Shown in pieces: positions 35,552 to 44,681 of a DNA stretch of 64,000 bases. This stretch comes from Flexibacter flexilis DSM 6793 (GTDB lineage Bacteria > Bacteroidota > Bacteroidia > Cytophagales > Flexibacteraceae), in assembly GCF_900112255.1 (NCBI RefSeq), contig NZ_FOLE01000002.1, forward strand, positions 441,854-505,853, read 5' to 3'. The notes under the pieces were generated by a model. It was not told the origin of the DNA. It saw only the letters and a program-made list of their open reading frames with translations, and searched no databases. Numbering within the stretch: the first letter of the stretch is position 1; the number at the start of each line of letters is the position of its first letter. Made by a program: the position numbers and the translations under genes.

Positions 35552-35920
35552 GTGAAGAAAAATCAAATTACATCCACCCAACTCAGCGAATTAGTAGTAA
35601 AGGGTATGCTTGAAAAAAAAGCACAGGAAATTGCCGTGCTTGATTTGCGTCATGTGAAAAATGCCATTGCCGATTATTTTGTTATTTGCTCTGGTGGCTC
35701 AGACACACAAGTAGATGCCATTGCCGATTCTGTAGAAGACGAGGTGTACAAGGCTGCGAAACAAGACGTATGGCACAAAGAAGGTAAAGAAAACAAAGAA
35801 TGGATTTTGTTGGATTATTCCGATGTAGTGGCACACGTTTTCAAAAAAGACCGCCGCAAGTTTTATGCCCTTGAAGAACTTTGGGGTGATGCCAAAATCA
35901 CTTACTTAGCTTCCGAATAA
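35552..35920 (+). CDS. rsfS: Ribosome silencing factor RsfS
   Basis: 122 residues from GTG 35552 (MKKNQITSTQLSELVVKGM); a TTG at 35534 would add six residues. No ATG exists near the start, so a near-cognate codon must be used. Family motifs: VLDLRHVKNAIADYFVICSG, SDTQVDAIADSV, EWILLDYSDVVAHVF, RRKFYALEELWGDA. Binds ribosomal protein L14 (uL14) and blocks subunit joining under starvation. Followed closely by ftsH (65 bp) on the same strand, an arrangement seen often in Bacteroidota. Confidence 0.94.
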   Translation: MKKNQITSTQLSELVVKGMLEKKAQEIAVLDLRHVKNAIADYFVICSGGSDTQVDAIADSVEDEVYKAAKQDVWHKEGKENKEWILLDYSDVVAHVFKKDRRKFYALEELWGDAKITYLASE

Positions 35921-35985
35921 GGCGTTTAGGAACATTTTTTCCTAAAGTATGTTTATATTCTCAAGAATGTTACTAAGAAAAAACA

Positions 35986-38085
35986 ATGACCGAAAACGAA
36001 AATAAAAGCACTCCCAACGGAGATGCAAAACGCAAAAAAATAATCCCACCCACTCCTCCAAACAACAACCGTAACGGAGCTGGATTCCAGATTTGGATTA
36101 TCGCAGGGATTTTGGTGTTGTTGTTGGCCATGATGTTTTTTAACAGAAGCAGCAACGTAGAAGAAATTACCAAAAGCCGCTTCGAGAAAATGGTGCTTCG
36201 CCACGACGTGAAAAACGTAGTGATTTACAGCGATGAAAAAATCGTAGAAGTAACCCTCAAAGAGGAAGCTCTTCAAAATGATGAGTACAAAAAACTCGGC
36301 AAAGAATCGACTTTCCCAAGTTTAGGAGCACCTCATTATCGTTTCCGCGTCATAGATTCGGAGGCTTTCGAGCAATGGCTTGAACAATTGCAACGCAAAC
36401 TTCCAGCCAGCGAACGTGTAGAATACACGGTAGAAGGTCCAAGCAACATGAATAATTTCTTGTTTAGCTATGGTTCTATTTTGTTGCTTATCGTTGGTTT
36501 TTGGTTCTTGATGCGCCGTATGTCTGTTGGTGGGCCAGGTGGTCAAATCTTCAACATTGGCAAATCTCGCGCGGCACTTTTTGATGCTGAAAATCGTGTG
36601 AAAATTACGTTTTCGGACGTGGCAGGCCTCGACGAAGCCAAAGAAGAAATTAAAGAAGTCGTGGACTTTCTCAAAAGCCCAGACAAATTCACCAATTTGG
36701 GAGGTAAAATTCCGAAAGGCGTTTTGCTTGTAGGCCCTCCCGGTACTGGTAAAACCTTGTTGGCCAAAGCCGTAGCAGGCGAAGCGGGTGTTCCGTTCTT
36801 TACGCTTTCGGGTTCTGATTTTGTGGAAATGTTTGTGGGTGTGGGTGCTGCGCGTGTCCGCGACCTTTTCAAACAAGCCAAAGAAAAAGCTCCTTGTATT
36901 GTGTTTATTGACGAAATAGACGCTGTTGGCCGCTCACGTGGCAAAGGTGCTATGCCAGGTGCAAACGACGAACGCGAAAATACGCTTAACTCTTTGCTCG
37001 TGGAAATGGATGGTTTCGCGACGGATTCGGGGGTTATCATCATGGCAGCCACCAACCGCCCAGACGTACTTGACCCCGCTTTGTTGCGCCCAGGTCGTTT
37101 TGACCGCCAAATCAGCGTGGACAAACCAGATATTGTGGGTCGTGAGGCTATTTTCAGAGTTCACTTAAAGCCACTTAAATTGGCTGGCGACGTGGACGCG
37201 AAGAAAATCGCGGCGCAAACACCGGGTTTTGCAGGTGCTGAAATTGCCAACGTTTGTAACGAAGCTGCTTTGATTGCCGCGCGTCGCAACAAACACGCGA
37301 TTGATATGCAAGATTTCCAAGATGCCATAGACCGTGTGATTGGTGGTTTGGAAAAGAAAAATAAAATCATTTCGCCAGAAGAAAAGAAAATCGTGGCTTA
37401 TCACGAAGCTGGACACGCCGTAGTGGGTTGGTTCTTGGAACACGCAGACCCATTGGTAAAAGTAAGTATCGTGCCACGTGGTGTAGCGGCTTTGGGTTAT
37501 GCGCAATATTTACCTAAAGAACAATTCTTGTACACCATCGAACAACTCACGGACGAAATGTGTATGACTTTGGGTGGCCGTGCCGCCGAAGAAATCGTAT
37601 TCGGACGTATTTCTACGGGTGCGTTGAGCGACTTGGAACGTATTACGAAAGTGGCTTACGGCATGGTAACAGTGTATGGCATGAACGACAAAATCGGTAA
37701 CGTTTCGTTTTACGATTCTAAACAATCGGATTACTCGTTCAACAAACCGTATTCGGAAGCTACCGCCCAAACCATCGACGAGGAAGTAAGAGCCATTATC
37801 CAAAAGGCTTATGAGCGTACCAAAGGCTTGTTGCTCGAAAAACGTAGCGAGTTGGAGGTTATCGCACAAGAACTTTTGAAAAAGGAAATTATTTTCCAAA
37901 CAGACCTTGAGCGACTTATCGGCAAACGCCCATTTGCGCACCAAACCACGTATCAGGCTTATACGAACGGAACAGCAGCAACGCCAAGTCCGAGCATTTC
38001 GTTAGAGAAAGAACCTCAGCCTGCTGCACCTGCTACCGATAGCAACGCTTCGCAACCAAATCAGAGTTCGACTCCTGCCTCATAA
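35986..38085 (+). CDS. ftsH: ATP-dependent zinc metalloprotease FtsH
   Basis: 699 residues. Membrane helix near 30-48 ([19 protein letters not shown]), a short periplasmic domain, second helix near 158-176 ([15 protein letters not shown]), AAA+ domain with Walker A GPPGTGKT at ~250, Walker [35 protein letters not shown], and peptidase domain with zinc motif HEAGH at ~473. Pro/Ser/Gln-rich C-terminal tail. Degrades membrane and some soluble proteins. Transcribed downstream of rsfS; a small 7-bp hairpin (TTTAGGA/TCCTAAA) in the gap may attenuate. Ends at a very strong terminator. Confidence 0.98.
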   Translation: MTENENKSTPNGDAKRKKIIPPTPPNNNRNGAGFQIWIIAGILVLLLAMMFFNRSSNVEEITKSRFEKMVLRHDVKNVVIYSDEKIVEVTLKEEALQNDEYKKLGKESTFPSLGAPHYRFRVIDSEAFEQWLEQLQRKLPASERVEYTVEGPSNMNNFLFSYGSILLLIVGFWFLMRRMSVGGPGGQIFNIGKSRAALFDAENRVKITFSDVAGLDEAKEEIKEVVDFLKSPDKFTNLGGKIPKGVLLVGPPGTGKTLLAKAVAGEAGVPFFTLSGSDFVEMFVGVGAARVRDLFKQAKEKAPCIVFIDEIDAVGRSRGKGAMPGANDERENTLNSLLVEMDGFATDSGVIIMAATNRPDVLDPALLRPGRFDRQISVDKPDIVGREAIFRVHLKPLKLAGDVDAKKIAAQTPGFAGAEIANVCNEAALIAARRNKHAIDMQDFQDAIDRVIGGLEKKNKIISPEEKKIVAYHEAGHAVVGWFLEHADPLVKVSIVPRGVAALGYAQYLPKEQFLYTIEQLTDEMCMTLGGRAAEEIVFGRISTGALSDLERITKVAYGMVTVYGMNDKIGNVSFYDSKQSDYSFNKPYSEATAQTIDEEVRAIIQKAYERTKGLLLEKRSELEVIAQELLKKEIIFQTDLERLIGKRPFAHQTTYQAYTNGTAATPSPSISLEKEPQPAAPATDSNASQPNQSSTPAS

Positions 38086-38110
38086 GCATTGGTTGAATTG
38101 AAATAATAGG

Positions 38111-38158
38111 CATCGCGCCCCTGTAACCTAAGTAGTTGCAGGGGCGCGATGTTTTTTT
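38111..38158 (+). terminator. Strong terminator of ftsH
   Basis: 17-bp GC-rich stem (CATCGCGCCCCTGTAAC with GTTGCAGGGGCGCGATG, one G-U), 7-nt loop, then seven T. Confidence 0.92.
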
Positions 38159-38228
38159 AGAGGAGCTGAAAAATTAAAATTTATAAACAAATTCAATTAT
38201 TTAACTTCGCTAACAAAACAAAAAACAC

Positions 38229-38840
38229 ATGAACAAAGACGAACTGTTGCAAATGAATGTTGGGATGTTGATTGACTATTTCAATAAGCTGATTCCTTTG
38301 AATGAGTCTGAACGTCAGTTGGTAATGGATTTGTTTAAAATACGTTTGTACCGCAGGCGGCAATACGTTTTGCAGGAGGGAGACGTATGTTCGCAATTTA
38401 GTTTCGTGTTGCGCGGCTGTTTGAGGATGTATAAAGTGGACGATAAAGGTGCAATACATATCATTCAGTTTGCTTCAGAAAATTGGTGGATGATAGACAT
38501 TGGTAGTTTTCATGGCCGCAAGCCTTCCGAATTGAATATTGATGCGTTAGAGGATACGGTTGTTTTGCAGATTAGTTACGACAATTTGATTATGCTGTAT
38601 ATGAGTAGCCCAAAATTTGACCGAATATTTCGGGTATTGATAGAAAATAGCTTTGTGGCTTTGCAAAAAAGATTGTTACAAAATATTAGTTCCACTGCCG
38701 AAGAACGCTATTTGTCTTTTACCGAAACGCATCCGCATTTGATGAATCGGTTGCCGCAAACGCAAATTGCGTCGTTCTTGGGGATTACACCAGAGTTTTT
38801 GAGTCGCTTGCGCAACAAGCAAACGAAGTCAAAATCTTAA
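38229..38840 (+). CDS. Crp/Fnr-family transcriptional regulator
   Basis: 203 residues. N-terminal cyclic-nucleotide-binding-like jelly roll (RRRQYVLQEGDVCSQFSFVL, FASENWWMIDIGSF, LEDTVVLQISYDNL) and C-terminal winged helix (RLPQTQIASFLGITPEFLSR). The cNMP phosphate cassette is not conserved, as in most Bacteroidota Crp-like proteins, so the ligand is unknown. The HTH ends abruptly (RNKQTKSKS). Next downstream are an oxidoreductase and a SnoaL-like protein that may be its targets. Confidence 0.92.
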   Translation: MNKDELLQMNVGMLIDYFNKLIPLNESERQLVMDLFKIRLYRRRQYVLQEGDVCSQFSFVLRGCLRMYKVDDKGAIHIIQFASENWWMIDIGSFHGRKPSELNIDALEDTVVLQISYDNLIMLYMSSPKFDRIFRVLIENSFVALQKRLLQNISSTAEERYLSFTETHPHLMNRLPQTQIASFLGITPEFLSRLRNKQTKSKS

Positions 38841-38951
38841 ACTATGTCAATACTATTTCTTGATGCTGTTCATTGGTGCGGCGGCCTGTTTGGGTGCAAC
38901 TTTGCATCATCAAATCATTGATAAACAACACGAACTAATCAAGTTAAAGTG

Positions 38952-39596
38952 ATGACAACAAAATCAAAAGTAGCCGTTATTGGCTTAGGAAATATTGGTC
39001 AGGCTGTGGCCGCCAATCTCGCTAAATCTAATCGTGCATTTATTGCCGCAGATAGAAATGTAGAAAAAGCGCAAACGCTATCGGCGAAATGGGGCACAGC
39101 CGCAACGCCTCAACCCATTACCGCTGCTGTGAAAGAAGCCGCTATCGTGGTGTTAGCCATTCCCTTTGGTGTTATTGCGGAGTTTTTGCAAGAATATGCA
39201 GCGGATTTGGCAGGCAAAATTATTATTGACCCTTCCAATCCCATTGCTCCAGACGAAAACGGCGGTTTTAAGAAAATCATTGATGCCAACTTGTCCGCAG
39301 GCCAAGTAAACGCGGCGGCTCTCCCTGCTAACGCTAAGTTAGCCAAAGCATTAGGGACATTAGGCGCGGCCTCTCTGACGGCTGCGGCATACCAAACGCC
39401 CGAAAAAGCAGTGCTGTTTTATGCCACCGACGACACGTCTATTAATACCGAAGTGGAGCAATTAATCCTTGACAATGGCTTTGCGCCTGTTCGCGTGGGT
39501 GGACTTGACCAGTCAGCGCGTATAGAAGTGTTTGGCGATTTACATGAGTTTGGCGCATTGGGCAAAACCGTAACGGTACAAGAAGTTATCCTTTAA
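38952..39596 (+). CDS. NADPH/F420-type oxidoreductase (NAD(P)-binding)
   Basis: 214 residues from ATG 38952 (a GTG lies immediately before). Rossmann motif VAVIGLGNIGQAVAANL and the pattern of the F420-dependent NADP reductase-like family: IVVLAIPFGVIAEFLQ, IIIDPSNPIAPDENGG, VRVGGLDQSARIEVFGDLH. Bacteroidota rarely make F420, so it probably uses NAD(P) with another substrate (inference). Part of the Crp - oxidoreductase - SnoaL-like strip on the plus strand. Confidence 0.85.
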   Translation: MTTKSKVAVIGLGNIGQAVAANLAKSNRAFIAADRNVEKAQTLSAKWGTAATPQPITAAVKEAAIVVLAIPFGVIAEFLQEYAADLAGKIIIDPSNPIAPDENGGFKKIIDANLSAGQVNAAALPANAKLAKALGTLGAASLTAAAYQTPEKAVLFYATDDTSINTEVEQLILDNGFAPVRVGGLDQSARIEVFGDLHEFGALGKTVTVQEVIL

Positions 39597-39629
39597 TTTT
39601 TCTCATCTTTTTAATCTATTTATTGTTTT

Positions 39630-40079
39630 ATGAAAAAGCTATTTGCGTTATTAGTTGTATTGTTTAGCGTTTCTTTCAGTAACCAAATTTATGCTCAATC
39701 CTCAGAAAAAGAGGCAGTTACGAAAGTTGTAAAGGCTTATTTTGAAGCACTGAATGCTTCTGATGCCAGTAAAATAGTAGCGTTGTTTACTGCTGATGGC
39801 CAATTGTTTGCACCGAGTGCGCCCACTGCCGTAGGAACAGAGCAGTTGCAAGGAACTTACAAGTATGTTTTTGATAATTTAACCCTTTCGTTGGTGGCTT
39901 CTGTAGCCAATGTTACGGTAGATGGCAATTATGCGTTTGTTACTTCTACTTCTAAGGGGTCGCTTTTGGTGAAGGCCAATAACCAAAAATCAGAACAGAA
40001 TTATAGAGAGCTTTTTGTACTTCAAAAAGTAAAAGGTAGCTGGAAAATAGTCAGATATATGTACAATCAACCAGCATAA
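39630..40079 (+). CDS. Secreted SnoaL/NTF2-like protein
   Basis: 149 residues. Sec signal MKKLFALLVVLFSVSFSNQIYA (cleavage about residue 23), then a single NTF2-like domain: VVKAYFEALNASDASKIVALF, ADGQLFAPSAPTAVGTEQL and YRELFVLQKVKGSWKIVRYM. Closest in pattern to the SgcJ/EcaC group. Fold can bind small hydrophobic molecules, but no catalytic residues are evident. 33 bp after the oxidoreductase, so probably in one operon with it. Confidence 0.88.
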   Translation: MKKLFALLVVLFSVSFSNQIYAQSSEKEAVTKVVKAYFEALNASDASKIVALFTADGQLFAPSAPTAVGTEQLQGTYKYVFDNLTLSLVASVANVTVDGNYAFVTSTSKGSLLVKANNQKSEQNYRELFVLQKVKGSWKIVRYMYNQPA

Positions 40080-40084
40080 ATATC

Positions 40085-40118
40085 AAAGGCGAGAAGGTTA
40101 GAAACCTTCTCGCCTTTT
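40085..40118. terminator. Bidirectional terminator
   Basis: Perfect 15-bp stem AAAGGCGAGAAGGTT / AACCTTCTCGCCTTT with a 3-nt loop between the SnoaL-like gene and mutY. Confidence 0.9.
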
Positions 40119-40125
40119 GTTCGTG

Positions 40126-41190
40126 CTATGGCTGTATTTTCTCCAAATAATTGGCAATCAAAATCGGTTTGGGCAAATCGGCTACTTGCGCGGGCGTATA
40201 AAAGGCAAAGTCGTCTTGCGGCAAAATCGTATCGCCCGAAACGCGCACACGTACAAACCGCACTTGCAAAATCTGGTGCGTAAGTGCGTGTTTAAAGTCT
40301 TGTACATCAATTATTTGTACACTATCCGTATTTTCTAAATAAGGTTTTACGGTTGGGTTTTGCAAAATATCTTCTACCTCCCAAAACTCGTTTTCTGATT
40401 CTACACACAAAAACTCGTACAAGCCTTGCCAAATGCCTTTGCCGCGTCGTTCGCGTAGCAGCAACTCGCCATTTTGCTCCAATACCACGTAATGCAAAAA
40501 GCGGTTTTTGACTTTTGTCTTTTTAATTTTAATGGGCAAAACGCTTTGCTGACCAGTCGCGAAGGCGATACAAGTGTCGTTGAGCGGACAAAAAATACAT
40601 TGTGGCGCGGCGGGTGTACATTGCAACGCCCCAAATTCCATGATGGCCTGATTGTAAAGGTCGGTTTGCGTGTCGGGCAAACATTGCGCTGCCAATGCCC
40701 CAAATTCTTTGCCAGCTTTTGGAGAGGCAATGTCGGTATCTATTCCCCAATAACGCGCCAACACTCTGTACACGTTTCCGTCCAATACCGCTACTTTTTC
40801 TCCGAAAGCAAACGAGGCGATAGCCGCCGCCGTGTAGCTCCCAACGCCTTTTAAACCAATGAGTTGCTTGTAATTGTTGGGGAAATTTCCGCCTAATTCG
40901 TAGGCAATGTATTGGGCGGTGGCGTGCATATTGCGAGCACGCGAATAGTAGCCGAGTCCTTGCCAAAGTCGCAAAATATCACGTTCGGCAGCGGCGGCCA
41001 TGTCCGTAACGGTCGGATAGGCTTCCACGAACCGCAAAAAATAAGGCAGCCCTTGTACTACGCGGGTTTGTTGGAGCATTACCTCCGAAAGCCAAATGTA
41101 ATACGGGTTTTGGGTGTTGCGCCAAGGCAAATCACGGGCATTTTTCTTGTACCACGCCAAAAGCGCAGCCGCAAAAATTGTTTCTTTCAT
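40126..41190 (-). CDS. mutY: A/G-specific adenine glycosylase
   Basis: 354 residues. Catalytic Glu36 in WLSEVMLQQT, helix-hairpin-helix LKGVGSYTAAAIASFAFG, catalytic Asp137 in VAVLDGNVYRVLARY, and a [4Fe-4S] loop with Cys191, 198, 201 and 207 (C-x6-C-x2-C-x5-C). The C-terminal third is the NUDIX-like 8-oxoG-recognition domain. Removes adenine mispaired with 8-oxoguanine. Monocistronic. Confidence 0.97.
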   Translation of the reverse strand: MKETIFAAALLAWYKKNARDLPWRNTQNPYYIWLSEVMLQQTRVVQGLPYFLRFVEAYPTVTDMAAAAERDILRLWQGLGYYSRARNMHATAQYIAYELGGNFPNNYKQLIGLKGVGSYTAAAIASFAFGEKVAVLDGNVYRVLARYWGIDTDIASPKAGKEFGALAAQCLPDTQTDLYNQAIMEFGALQCTPAAPQCIFCPLNDTCIAFATGQQSVLPIKIKKTKVKNRFLHYVVLEQNGELLLRERRGKGIWQGLYEFLCVESENEFWEVEDILQNPTVKPYLENTDSVQIIDVQDFKHALTHQILQVRFVRVRVSGDTILPQDDFAFYTPAQVADLPKPILIANYLEKIQP

Positions 41191-41281
41191 GCAACCAGTT
41201 TATTCCTAAAAAATAAAAGCAGACCAACTAGTTAAGGTCGGGTGCTAATTGTTATCTCGTATGTTAAAAACCTAAAACTAC

Positions 41282-42283
41282 TTACGCGCAATAAATGTTT
41301 TTCATTCGCTCGATGCTTGTTTCACTGCCAAACACAATCAGAATTTCGGACGGTTTGAGTATGGTTTGCGGGTCAGGGTTCACGGTAAATTGTTTGTAAG
41401 CGTTTCTCAAGCCAATAATAACTACGTCCGTATTTTGGGCAAGTTTCCATTCGGCAATGGATTTTTCTCTAAAATCTAGCGCAATGTTATGGAATGAAAT
41501 TTCATCTAATTTGAAGCGATTACTTTCCGTGCCATTGAGCAAACTCAAAAACTCGATTACTTCAGGGCGTGTTACCAAATTGGCCATATGCCAACCGCCC
41601 AGCGCGTCGGGCATTACTACGTTGGTTACGCCCGCACGGTTGAGTTTGGCCACAGAACTTTCCTGCGAAGCCCGTGAAATCACTCGAATAGACGAGTTAA
41701 ACTCTCTGGCTGTCAGGGTAATAAAAACATTATTGGCATCGTCGGGGAGTGTAGTAATAATCACGGAAGCACGCGTAATGCCTGCTTTTTTGAGTATTTC
41801 GTCGTCGGTGGCATCACCTTCCACATACAGCAAGCCCAGCAAATTGGTTTTGCGAATATTGGCAACAATTACCTCTGGTTTTTCAATTACCACAAAAGAT
41901 TTTTTAGCTAAAAAAAGTTCTTCGGCTACTTTTTGGCCATTGCGCCCAAAGCCGCACACAATCGTATGCCCATCAAGCAAATCAATTTCACGCTGGAGGT
42001 GTTCCGTTCCAAACATAGATTCTATTTTTTTCTCAATAAACTGCACCGTAAAATAACCGAGCATCAAGAGGTTGAAACTCACATAAAAAACCACAAAAAG
42101 CCGCCCTGCCGCCGAAAAAGTCTTTACTTCGCCATAGCCCACAGTGGAAAGCGTAGTAACGGACATGTACAGCGCGTCCACAAAACTAAGGTCTTCGATG
42201 AGCATAAACCCCGTCACGCCTACAAAAAGGCTGACAAGCACAATCATGATTTTCCAATATGCTCCGTAACGCTCCGAGTCCAT
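41282..42283 (-). CDS. Potassium channel with RCK/TrkA domains
   Basis: 333 residues. Two membrane helices (IMIVLVSLFVGVTGFMLI and LFVVFYVSFNLLMLGYF) flank a pore loop with the K+ selectivity filter TVGYGE at 47-52. Then a TrkA-N Rossmann domain (HTIVCGFGRNGQKVAEEL, YVEGDATDDEILKKA) and a TrkA-C domain. A ligand-gated K+ channel of the MthK/Kch type, 2-TM form. 39 bp downstream of miaA on the same strand, so likely co-transcribed. Confidence 0.94.
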   Translation of the reverse strand: MDSERYGAYWKIMIVLVSLFVGVTGFMLIEDLSFVDALYMSVTTLSTVGYGEVKTFSAAGRLFVVFYVSFNLLMLGYFTVQFIEKKIESMFGTEHLQREIDLLDGHTIVCGFGRNGQKVAEELFLAKKSFVVIEKPEVIVANIRKTNLLGLLYVEGDATDDEILKKAGITRASVIITTLPDDANNVFITLTAREFNSSIRVISRASQESSVAKLNRAGVTNVVMPDALGGWHMANLVTRPEVIEFLSLLNGTESNRFKLDEISFHNIALDFREKSIAEWKLAQNTDVVIIGLRNAYKQFTVNPDPQTILKPSEILIVFGSETSIERMKNIYCA

Positions 42284-42322
42284 AAATTGCCGTTTTTCTT
42301 CACCAAATCTACGAAATTTGGC

Positions 42323-43240
42323 TTAGTCTTTTTTGTTTAATTCTTGCTCCAGCCATTGCAAGTGTTGCTGTTGCTCCAAAGCCTGCGCCGAAAACCAACG
42401 TACTTGCTCGTCGCGCCCAAACCACGTGAGTTGCTTTTTGGCATAACGGCGTGTGTTTTGTTGTATGCGTTCGATGGCTTGCTCGCGGCTATAAAGTCCG
42501 TCCCAATGCTCAAACCATTCCGAATAACCCACCGTTTGCAGGCAATTCAGTTCCCTGAACGGCAAAAGGGCGCGGGCTTCGGCCTCCAAACCGTCAGCAA
42601 CCATTTGCAACACGCGGCGGTTGATGCGGTCGTAGAGTTGCTCCCGCGGCAAGTCGATGGCCAACTTTAGCACCCGAAAAGGGCGTTCGGCTTGGGCTTT
42701 TTTTCGGAAAGAAGAATAAGGCTGCCCTGTGGCCATGCACATTTCCAACGCACGGATTACGCGCTGATGGTTGGCTTTATCGACTTGCTCGAAATACACG
42801 GGGTCAAGGGTTTGGAGTTGCACCAAAAGTGGCTCAAGTCCTTGTTTCTGAAATTGTTCGGTGAGTTGTTCGCGCAGCGAAAGCGGCACGTTGGGCATAT
42901 CGTCCATGCCTTCGCACAAGGCTTTGACGTACAGGCCAGAACCTCCGACCAACACGGCAACATCTTGCGTCCGAAAGATTTTGTCCAAACAAACTAAGGC
43001 TTCGCGTTCAAAATCCCCGACGCTGTACAGTGGCGCATGAATGCTGCGCGAGGCCACGAAATGATGCGGCACTGTGCCCATTTCCTGTGGCGTGGGGCGT
43101 GCCGTCCCGATGCACATTTCTTCATAAAACTGCCGTCCGTCTGCCGAAAGCACTTCCGCCCCAAAATGCTTGGCCAATTCGATGCTCAGGGCGGTTTTGC
43201 CCGAAGCCGTCGCGCCAACTACTGCGATTAAAGTTTTCAT
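42323..43240 (-). CDS. miaA: tRNA dimethylallyltransferase
   Basis: 305 residues. P-loop GATASGKT (9-16), SADGRQFYEEMCIGTARPT, HHFVASRSIH, VLVGGSGLYVKAL, and C-terminal YAKKQLTWFGRD. Adds the dimethylallyl group to A37 of tRNAs reading UNN codons, using DMAPP from the MEP pathway, of which ispG is encoded in this window. First gene of a probable two-gene unit with the K+ channel. Confidence 0.96.
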   Translation of the reverse strand: MKTLIAVVGATASGKTALSIELAKHFGAEVLSADGRQFYEEMCIGTARPTPQEMGTVPHHFVASRSIHAPLYSVGDFEREALVCLDKIFRTQDVAVLVGGSGLYVKALCEGMDDMPNVPLSLREQLTEQFQKQGLEPLLVQLQTLDPVYFEQVDKANHQRVIRALEMCMATGQPYSSFRKKAQAERPFRVLKLAIDLPREQLYDRINRRVLQMVADGLEAEARALLPFRELNCLQTVGYSEWFEHWDGLYSREQAIERIQQNTRRYAKKQLTWFGRDEQVRWFSAQALEQQQHLQWLEQELNKKD

Positions 43241-43370
43241 TCAATTTGTTTAAGGCTGCAATTTTAACTTTTTAATACGCCTTAGCAAAATATTGATATG
43301 GATATTGTATTTGTTTTTTTATCAAAAAAAGTGCTTTCTTGTGCTAAATTTTATCAAAATCAAATGCACC

Positions 43371-44612
43371 ATGAAACAGTATTTTTTTGCTTTAACAGTC
43401 GCCCTTAGTCTGTTGAGTAGCTCCGTTTGGGCTGGAATTAATGCCCCAAAATCAGCGAAAATTTTTAGAACGCAAGGCCAACAACTCATTACGCCCAACG
43501 GCCAACCGATTATCCTAAAAGGGACGAATTTGGGCAATTGGCTTGTACCCGAAGGCTATATGTTCAAAACGGGAAAAGTGAGTTCGCCAGCCAAAATTGA
43601 TGAATTATTTTTACAATTGATTGGGCCAGACAGCACCGAAAGATTTTGGCAACAATTTTTGGAAAATTATATCACGTATGAAGATATAAAATACCTCAAA
43701 AAAAGCGGTGCAAATCACGTAAGAGTGCCATTTCATTACAAATTATTTACCAATGATTTGTATATGGGAACACGCAATGCAGGATTCAAATATTTGGATA
43801 AAGTAATAGAATGGTGCAAGCGTGAAAATATGTATGTGTTGTTGGATATGCACTGCGCACCAGGTGGCCAAACAGGTGATAACATTGACGATAGCAACGG
43901 TTATCCGTATTTGTATTTTAGCGAATCGTCTCAGCAACTCATGAGCGATATTTGGGTTAAAATCGCTAAAAAGTATAAAAACGAATCTATTGTAATCGGT
44001 TATGATATTGTAAATGAACCATTTGCACATTATTTCTTAAAAGACATCAAAGACTATAACCACCGTTTGTTTTTGTTGTACAAACGAATGATTGCCGATA
44101 TTCGGAAAGTGGACAAATCGCATGCTATTTTCTTGAATGGTTCGGTTTGGGCGGGCGATTTCGGTGTTTTTGAAAGTATTTTGGACGATAATGTCGTATA
44201 TGAATTTCATAAATATTGGTTTGAAGTCAATCAGGAATCCGTACAGCAATATTTGGATTTTAGCAAAAAACACAATGTGCCTATTTATATTGGCGAGACA
44301 GGCGAAAACAGCGACGAATGGGTCAAAAAATTTAGAATTTTATTGGACGAAAATAAAATAAATTGGTGCTATTGGCCGTACAAAAAAATGAATAATACAG
44401 CAGGAATTATGAATTTTGAAGAGCCCGAAGATTTTAATCTTATTTCCAAATTTGCGGAAAGCGACCGCAGTTCTTTTGAAAAAATAAGAGAAAATATGCC
44501 AGACCGTAACAAAGTGCAAAAAGCACTTCATTTGTTCCTGAAAAATTCTTTATACCAACATAATTTTCAGAACAAAGGTTATATAGACGGCTTGGGTTTT
44601 AAAGTGCAATAA
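43371..44612 (+). CDS. Secreted GH5-family glycoside hydrolase
   Basis: 413 residues from ATG 43371, which gives a signal peptide (MKQYFFALTVALSLLSSSVWA). A (beta/alpha)8 GH5 catalytic domain: ILKGTNLGNWLVPEGYMF, HVRVPFHYKLF, YVLLDMHCAPGGQ, IVNEP with the acid/base Glu at ~216, and YIGETGENSDEW with the nucleophile Glu at ~309. The NLGNWLVPEG and CAPGGQ patterns are close to exo-1,3-glucanase-type GH5 enzymes. Low GC and many Lys/Asn codons compared with its neighbours. Substrate probably a beta-glucan (inference). Confidence 0.9.
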   Translation: MKQYFFALTVALSLLSSSVWAGINAPKSAKIFRTQGQQLITPNGQPIILKGTNLGNWLVPEGYMFKTGKVSSPAKIDELFLQLIGPDSTERFWQQFLENYITYEDIKYLKKSGANHVRVPFHYKLFTNDLYMGTRNAGFKYLDKVIEWCKRENMYVLLDMHCAPGGQTGDNIDDSNGYPYLYFSESSQQLMSDIWVKIAKKYKNESIVIGYDIVNEPFAHYFLKDIKDYNHRLFLLYKRMIADIRKVDKSHAIFLNGSVWAGDFGVFESILDDNVVYEFHKYWFEVNQESVQQYLDFSKKHNVPIYIGETGENSDEWVKKFRILLDENKINWCYWPYKKMNNTAGIMNFEEPEDFNLISKFAESDRSSFEKIRENMPDRNKVQKALHLFLKNSLYQHNFQNKGYIDGLGFKVQ

Positions 44613-44630
44613 ATCCAGAGAAATAAATAC

Positions 44631-44680
44631 AAAAAAGCGAGATATATTTAGCTTGTTAGTTAAATGTGTCTCGCTTTTTT
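44631..44680. terminator. Bidirectional terminator
   Basis: Stem AAAAAAGCGAGA / TCTCGCTTTTTT with a 26-nt loop, between converging GH5 and TPR genes. Confidence 0.82.
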
Positions 44681-44681
44681 A

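Noticed and set aside
38844-38921. 25-codon ATG frame after the Crp-like gene
   Set aside because: No composition or similarity signal; overlaps a more protein-like but truncated frame already reported as a possible remnant.
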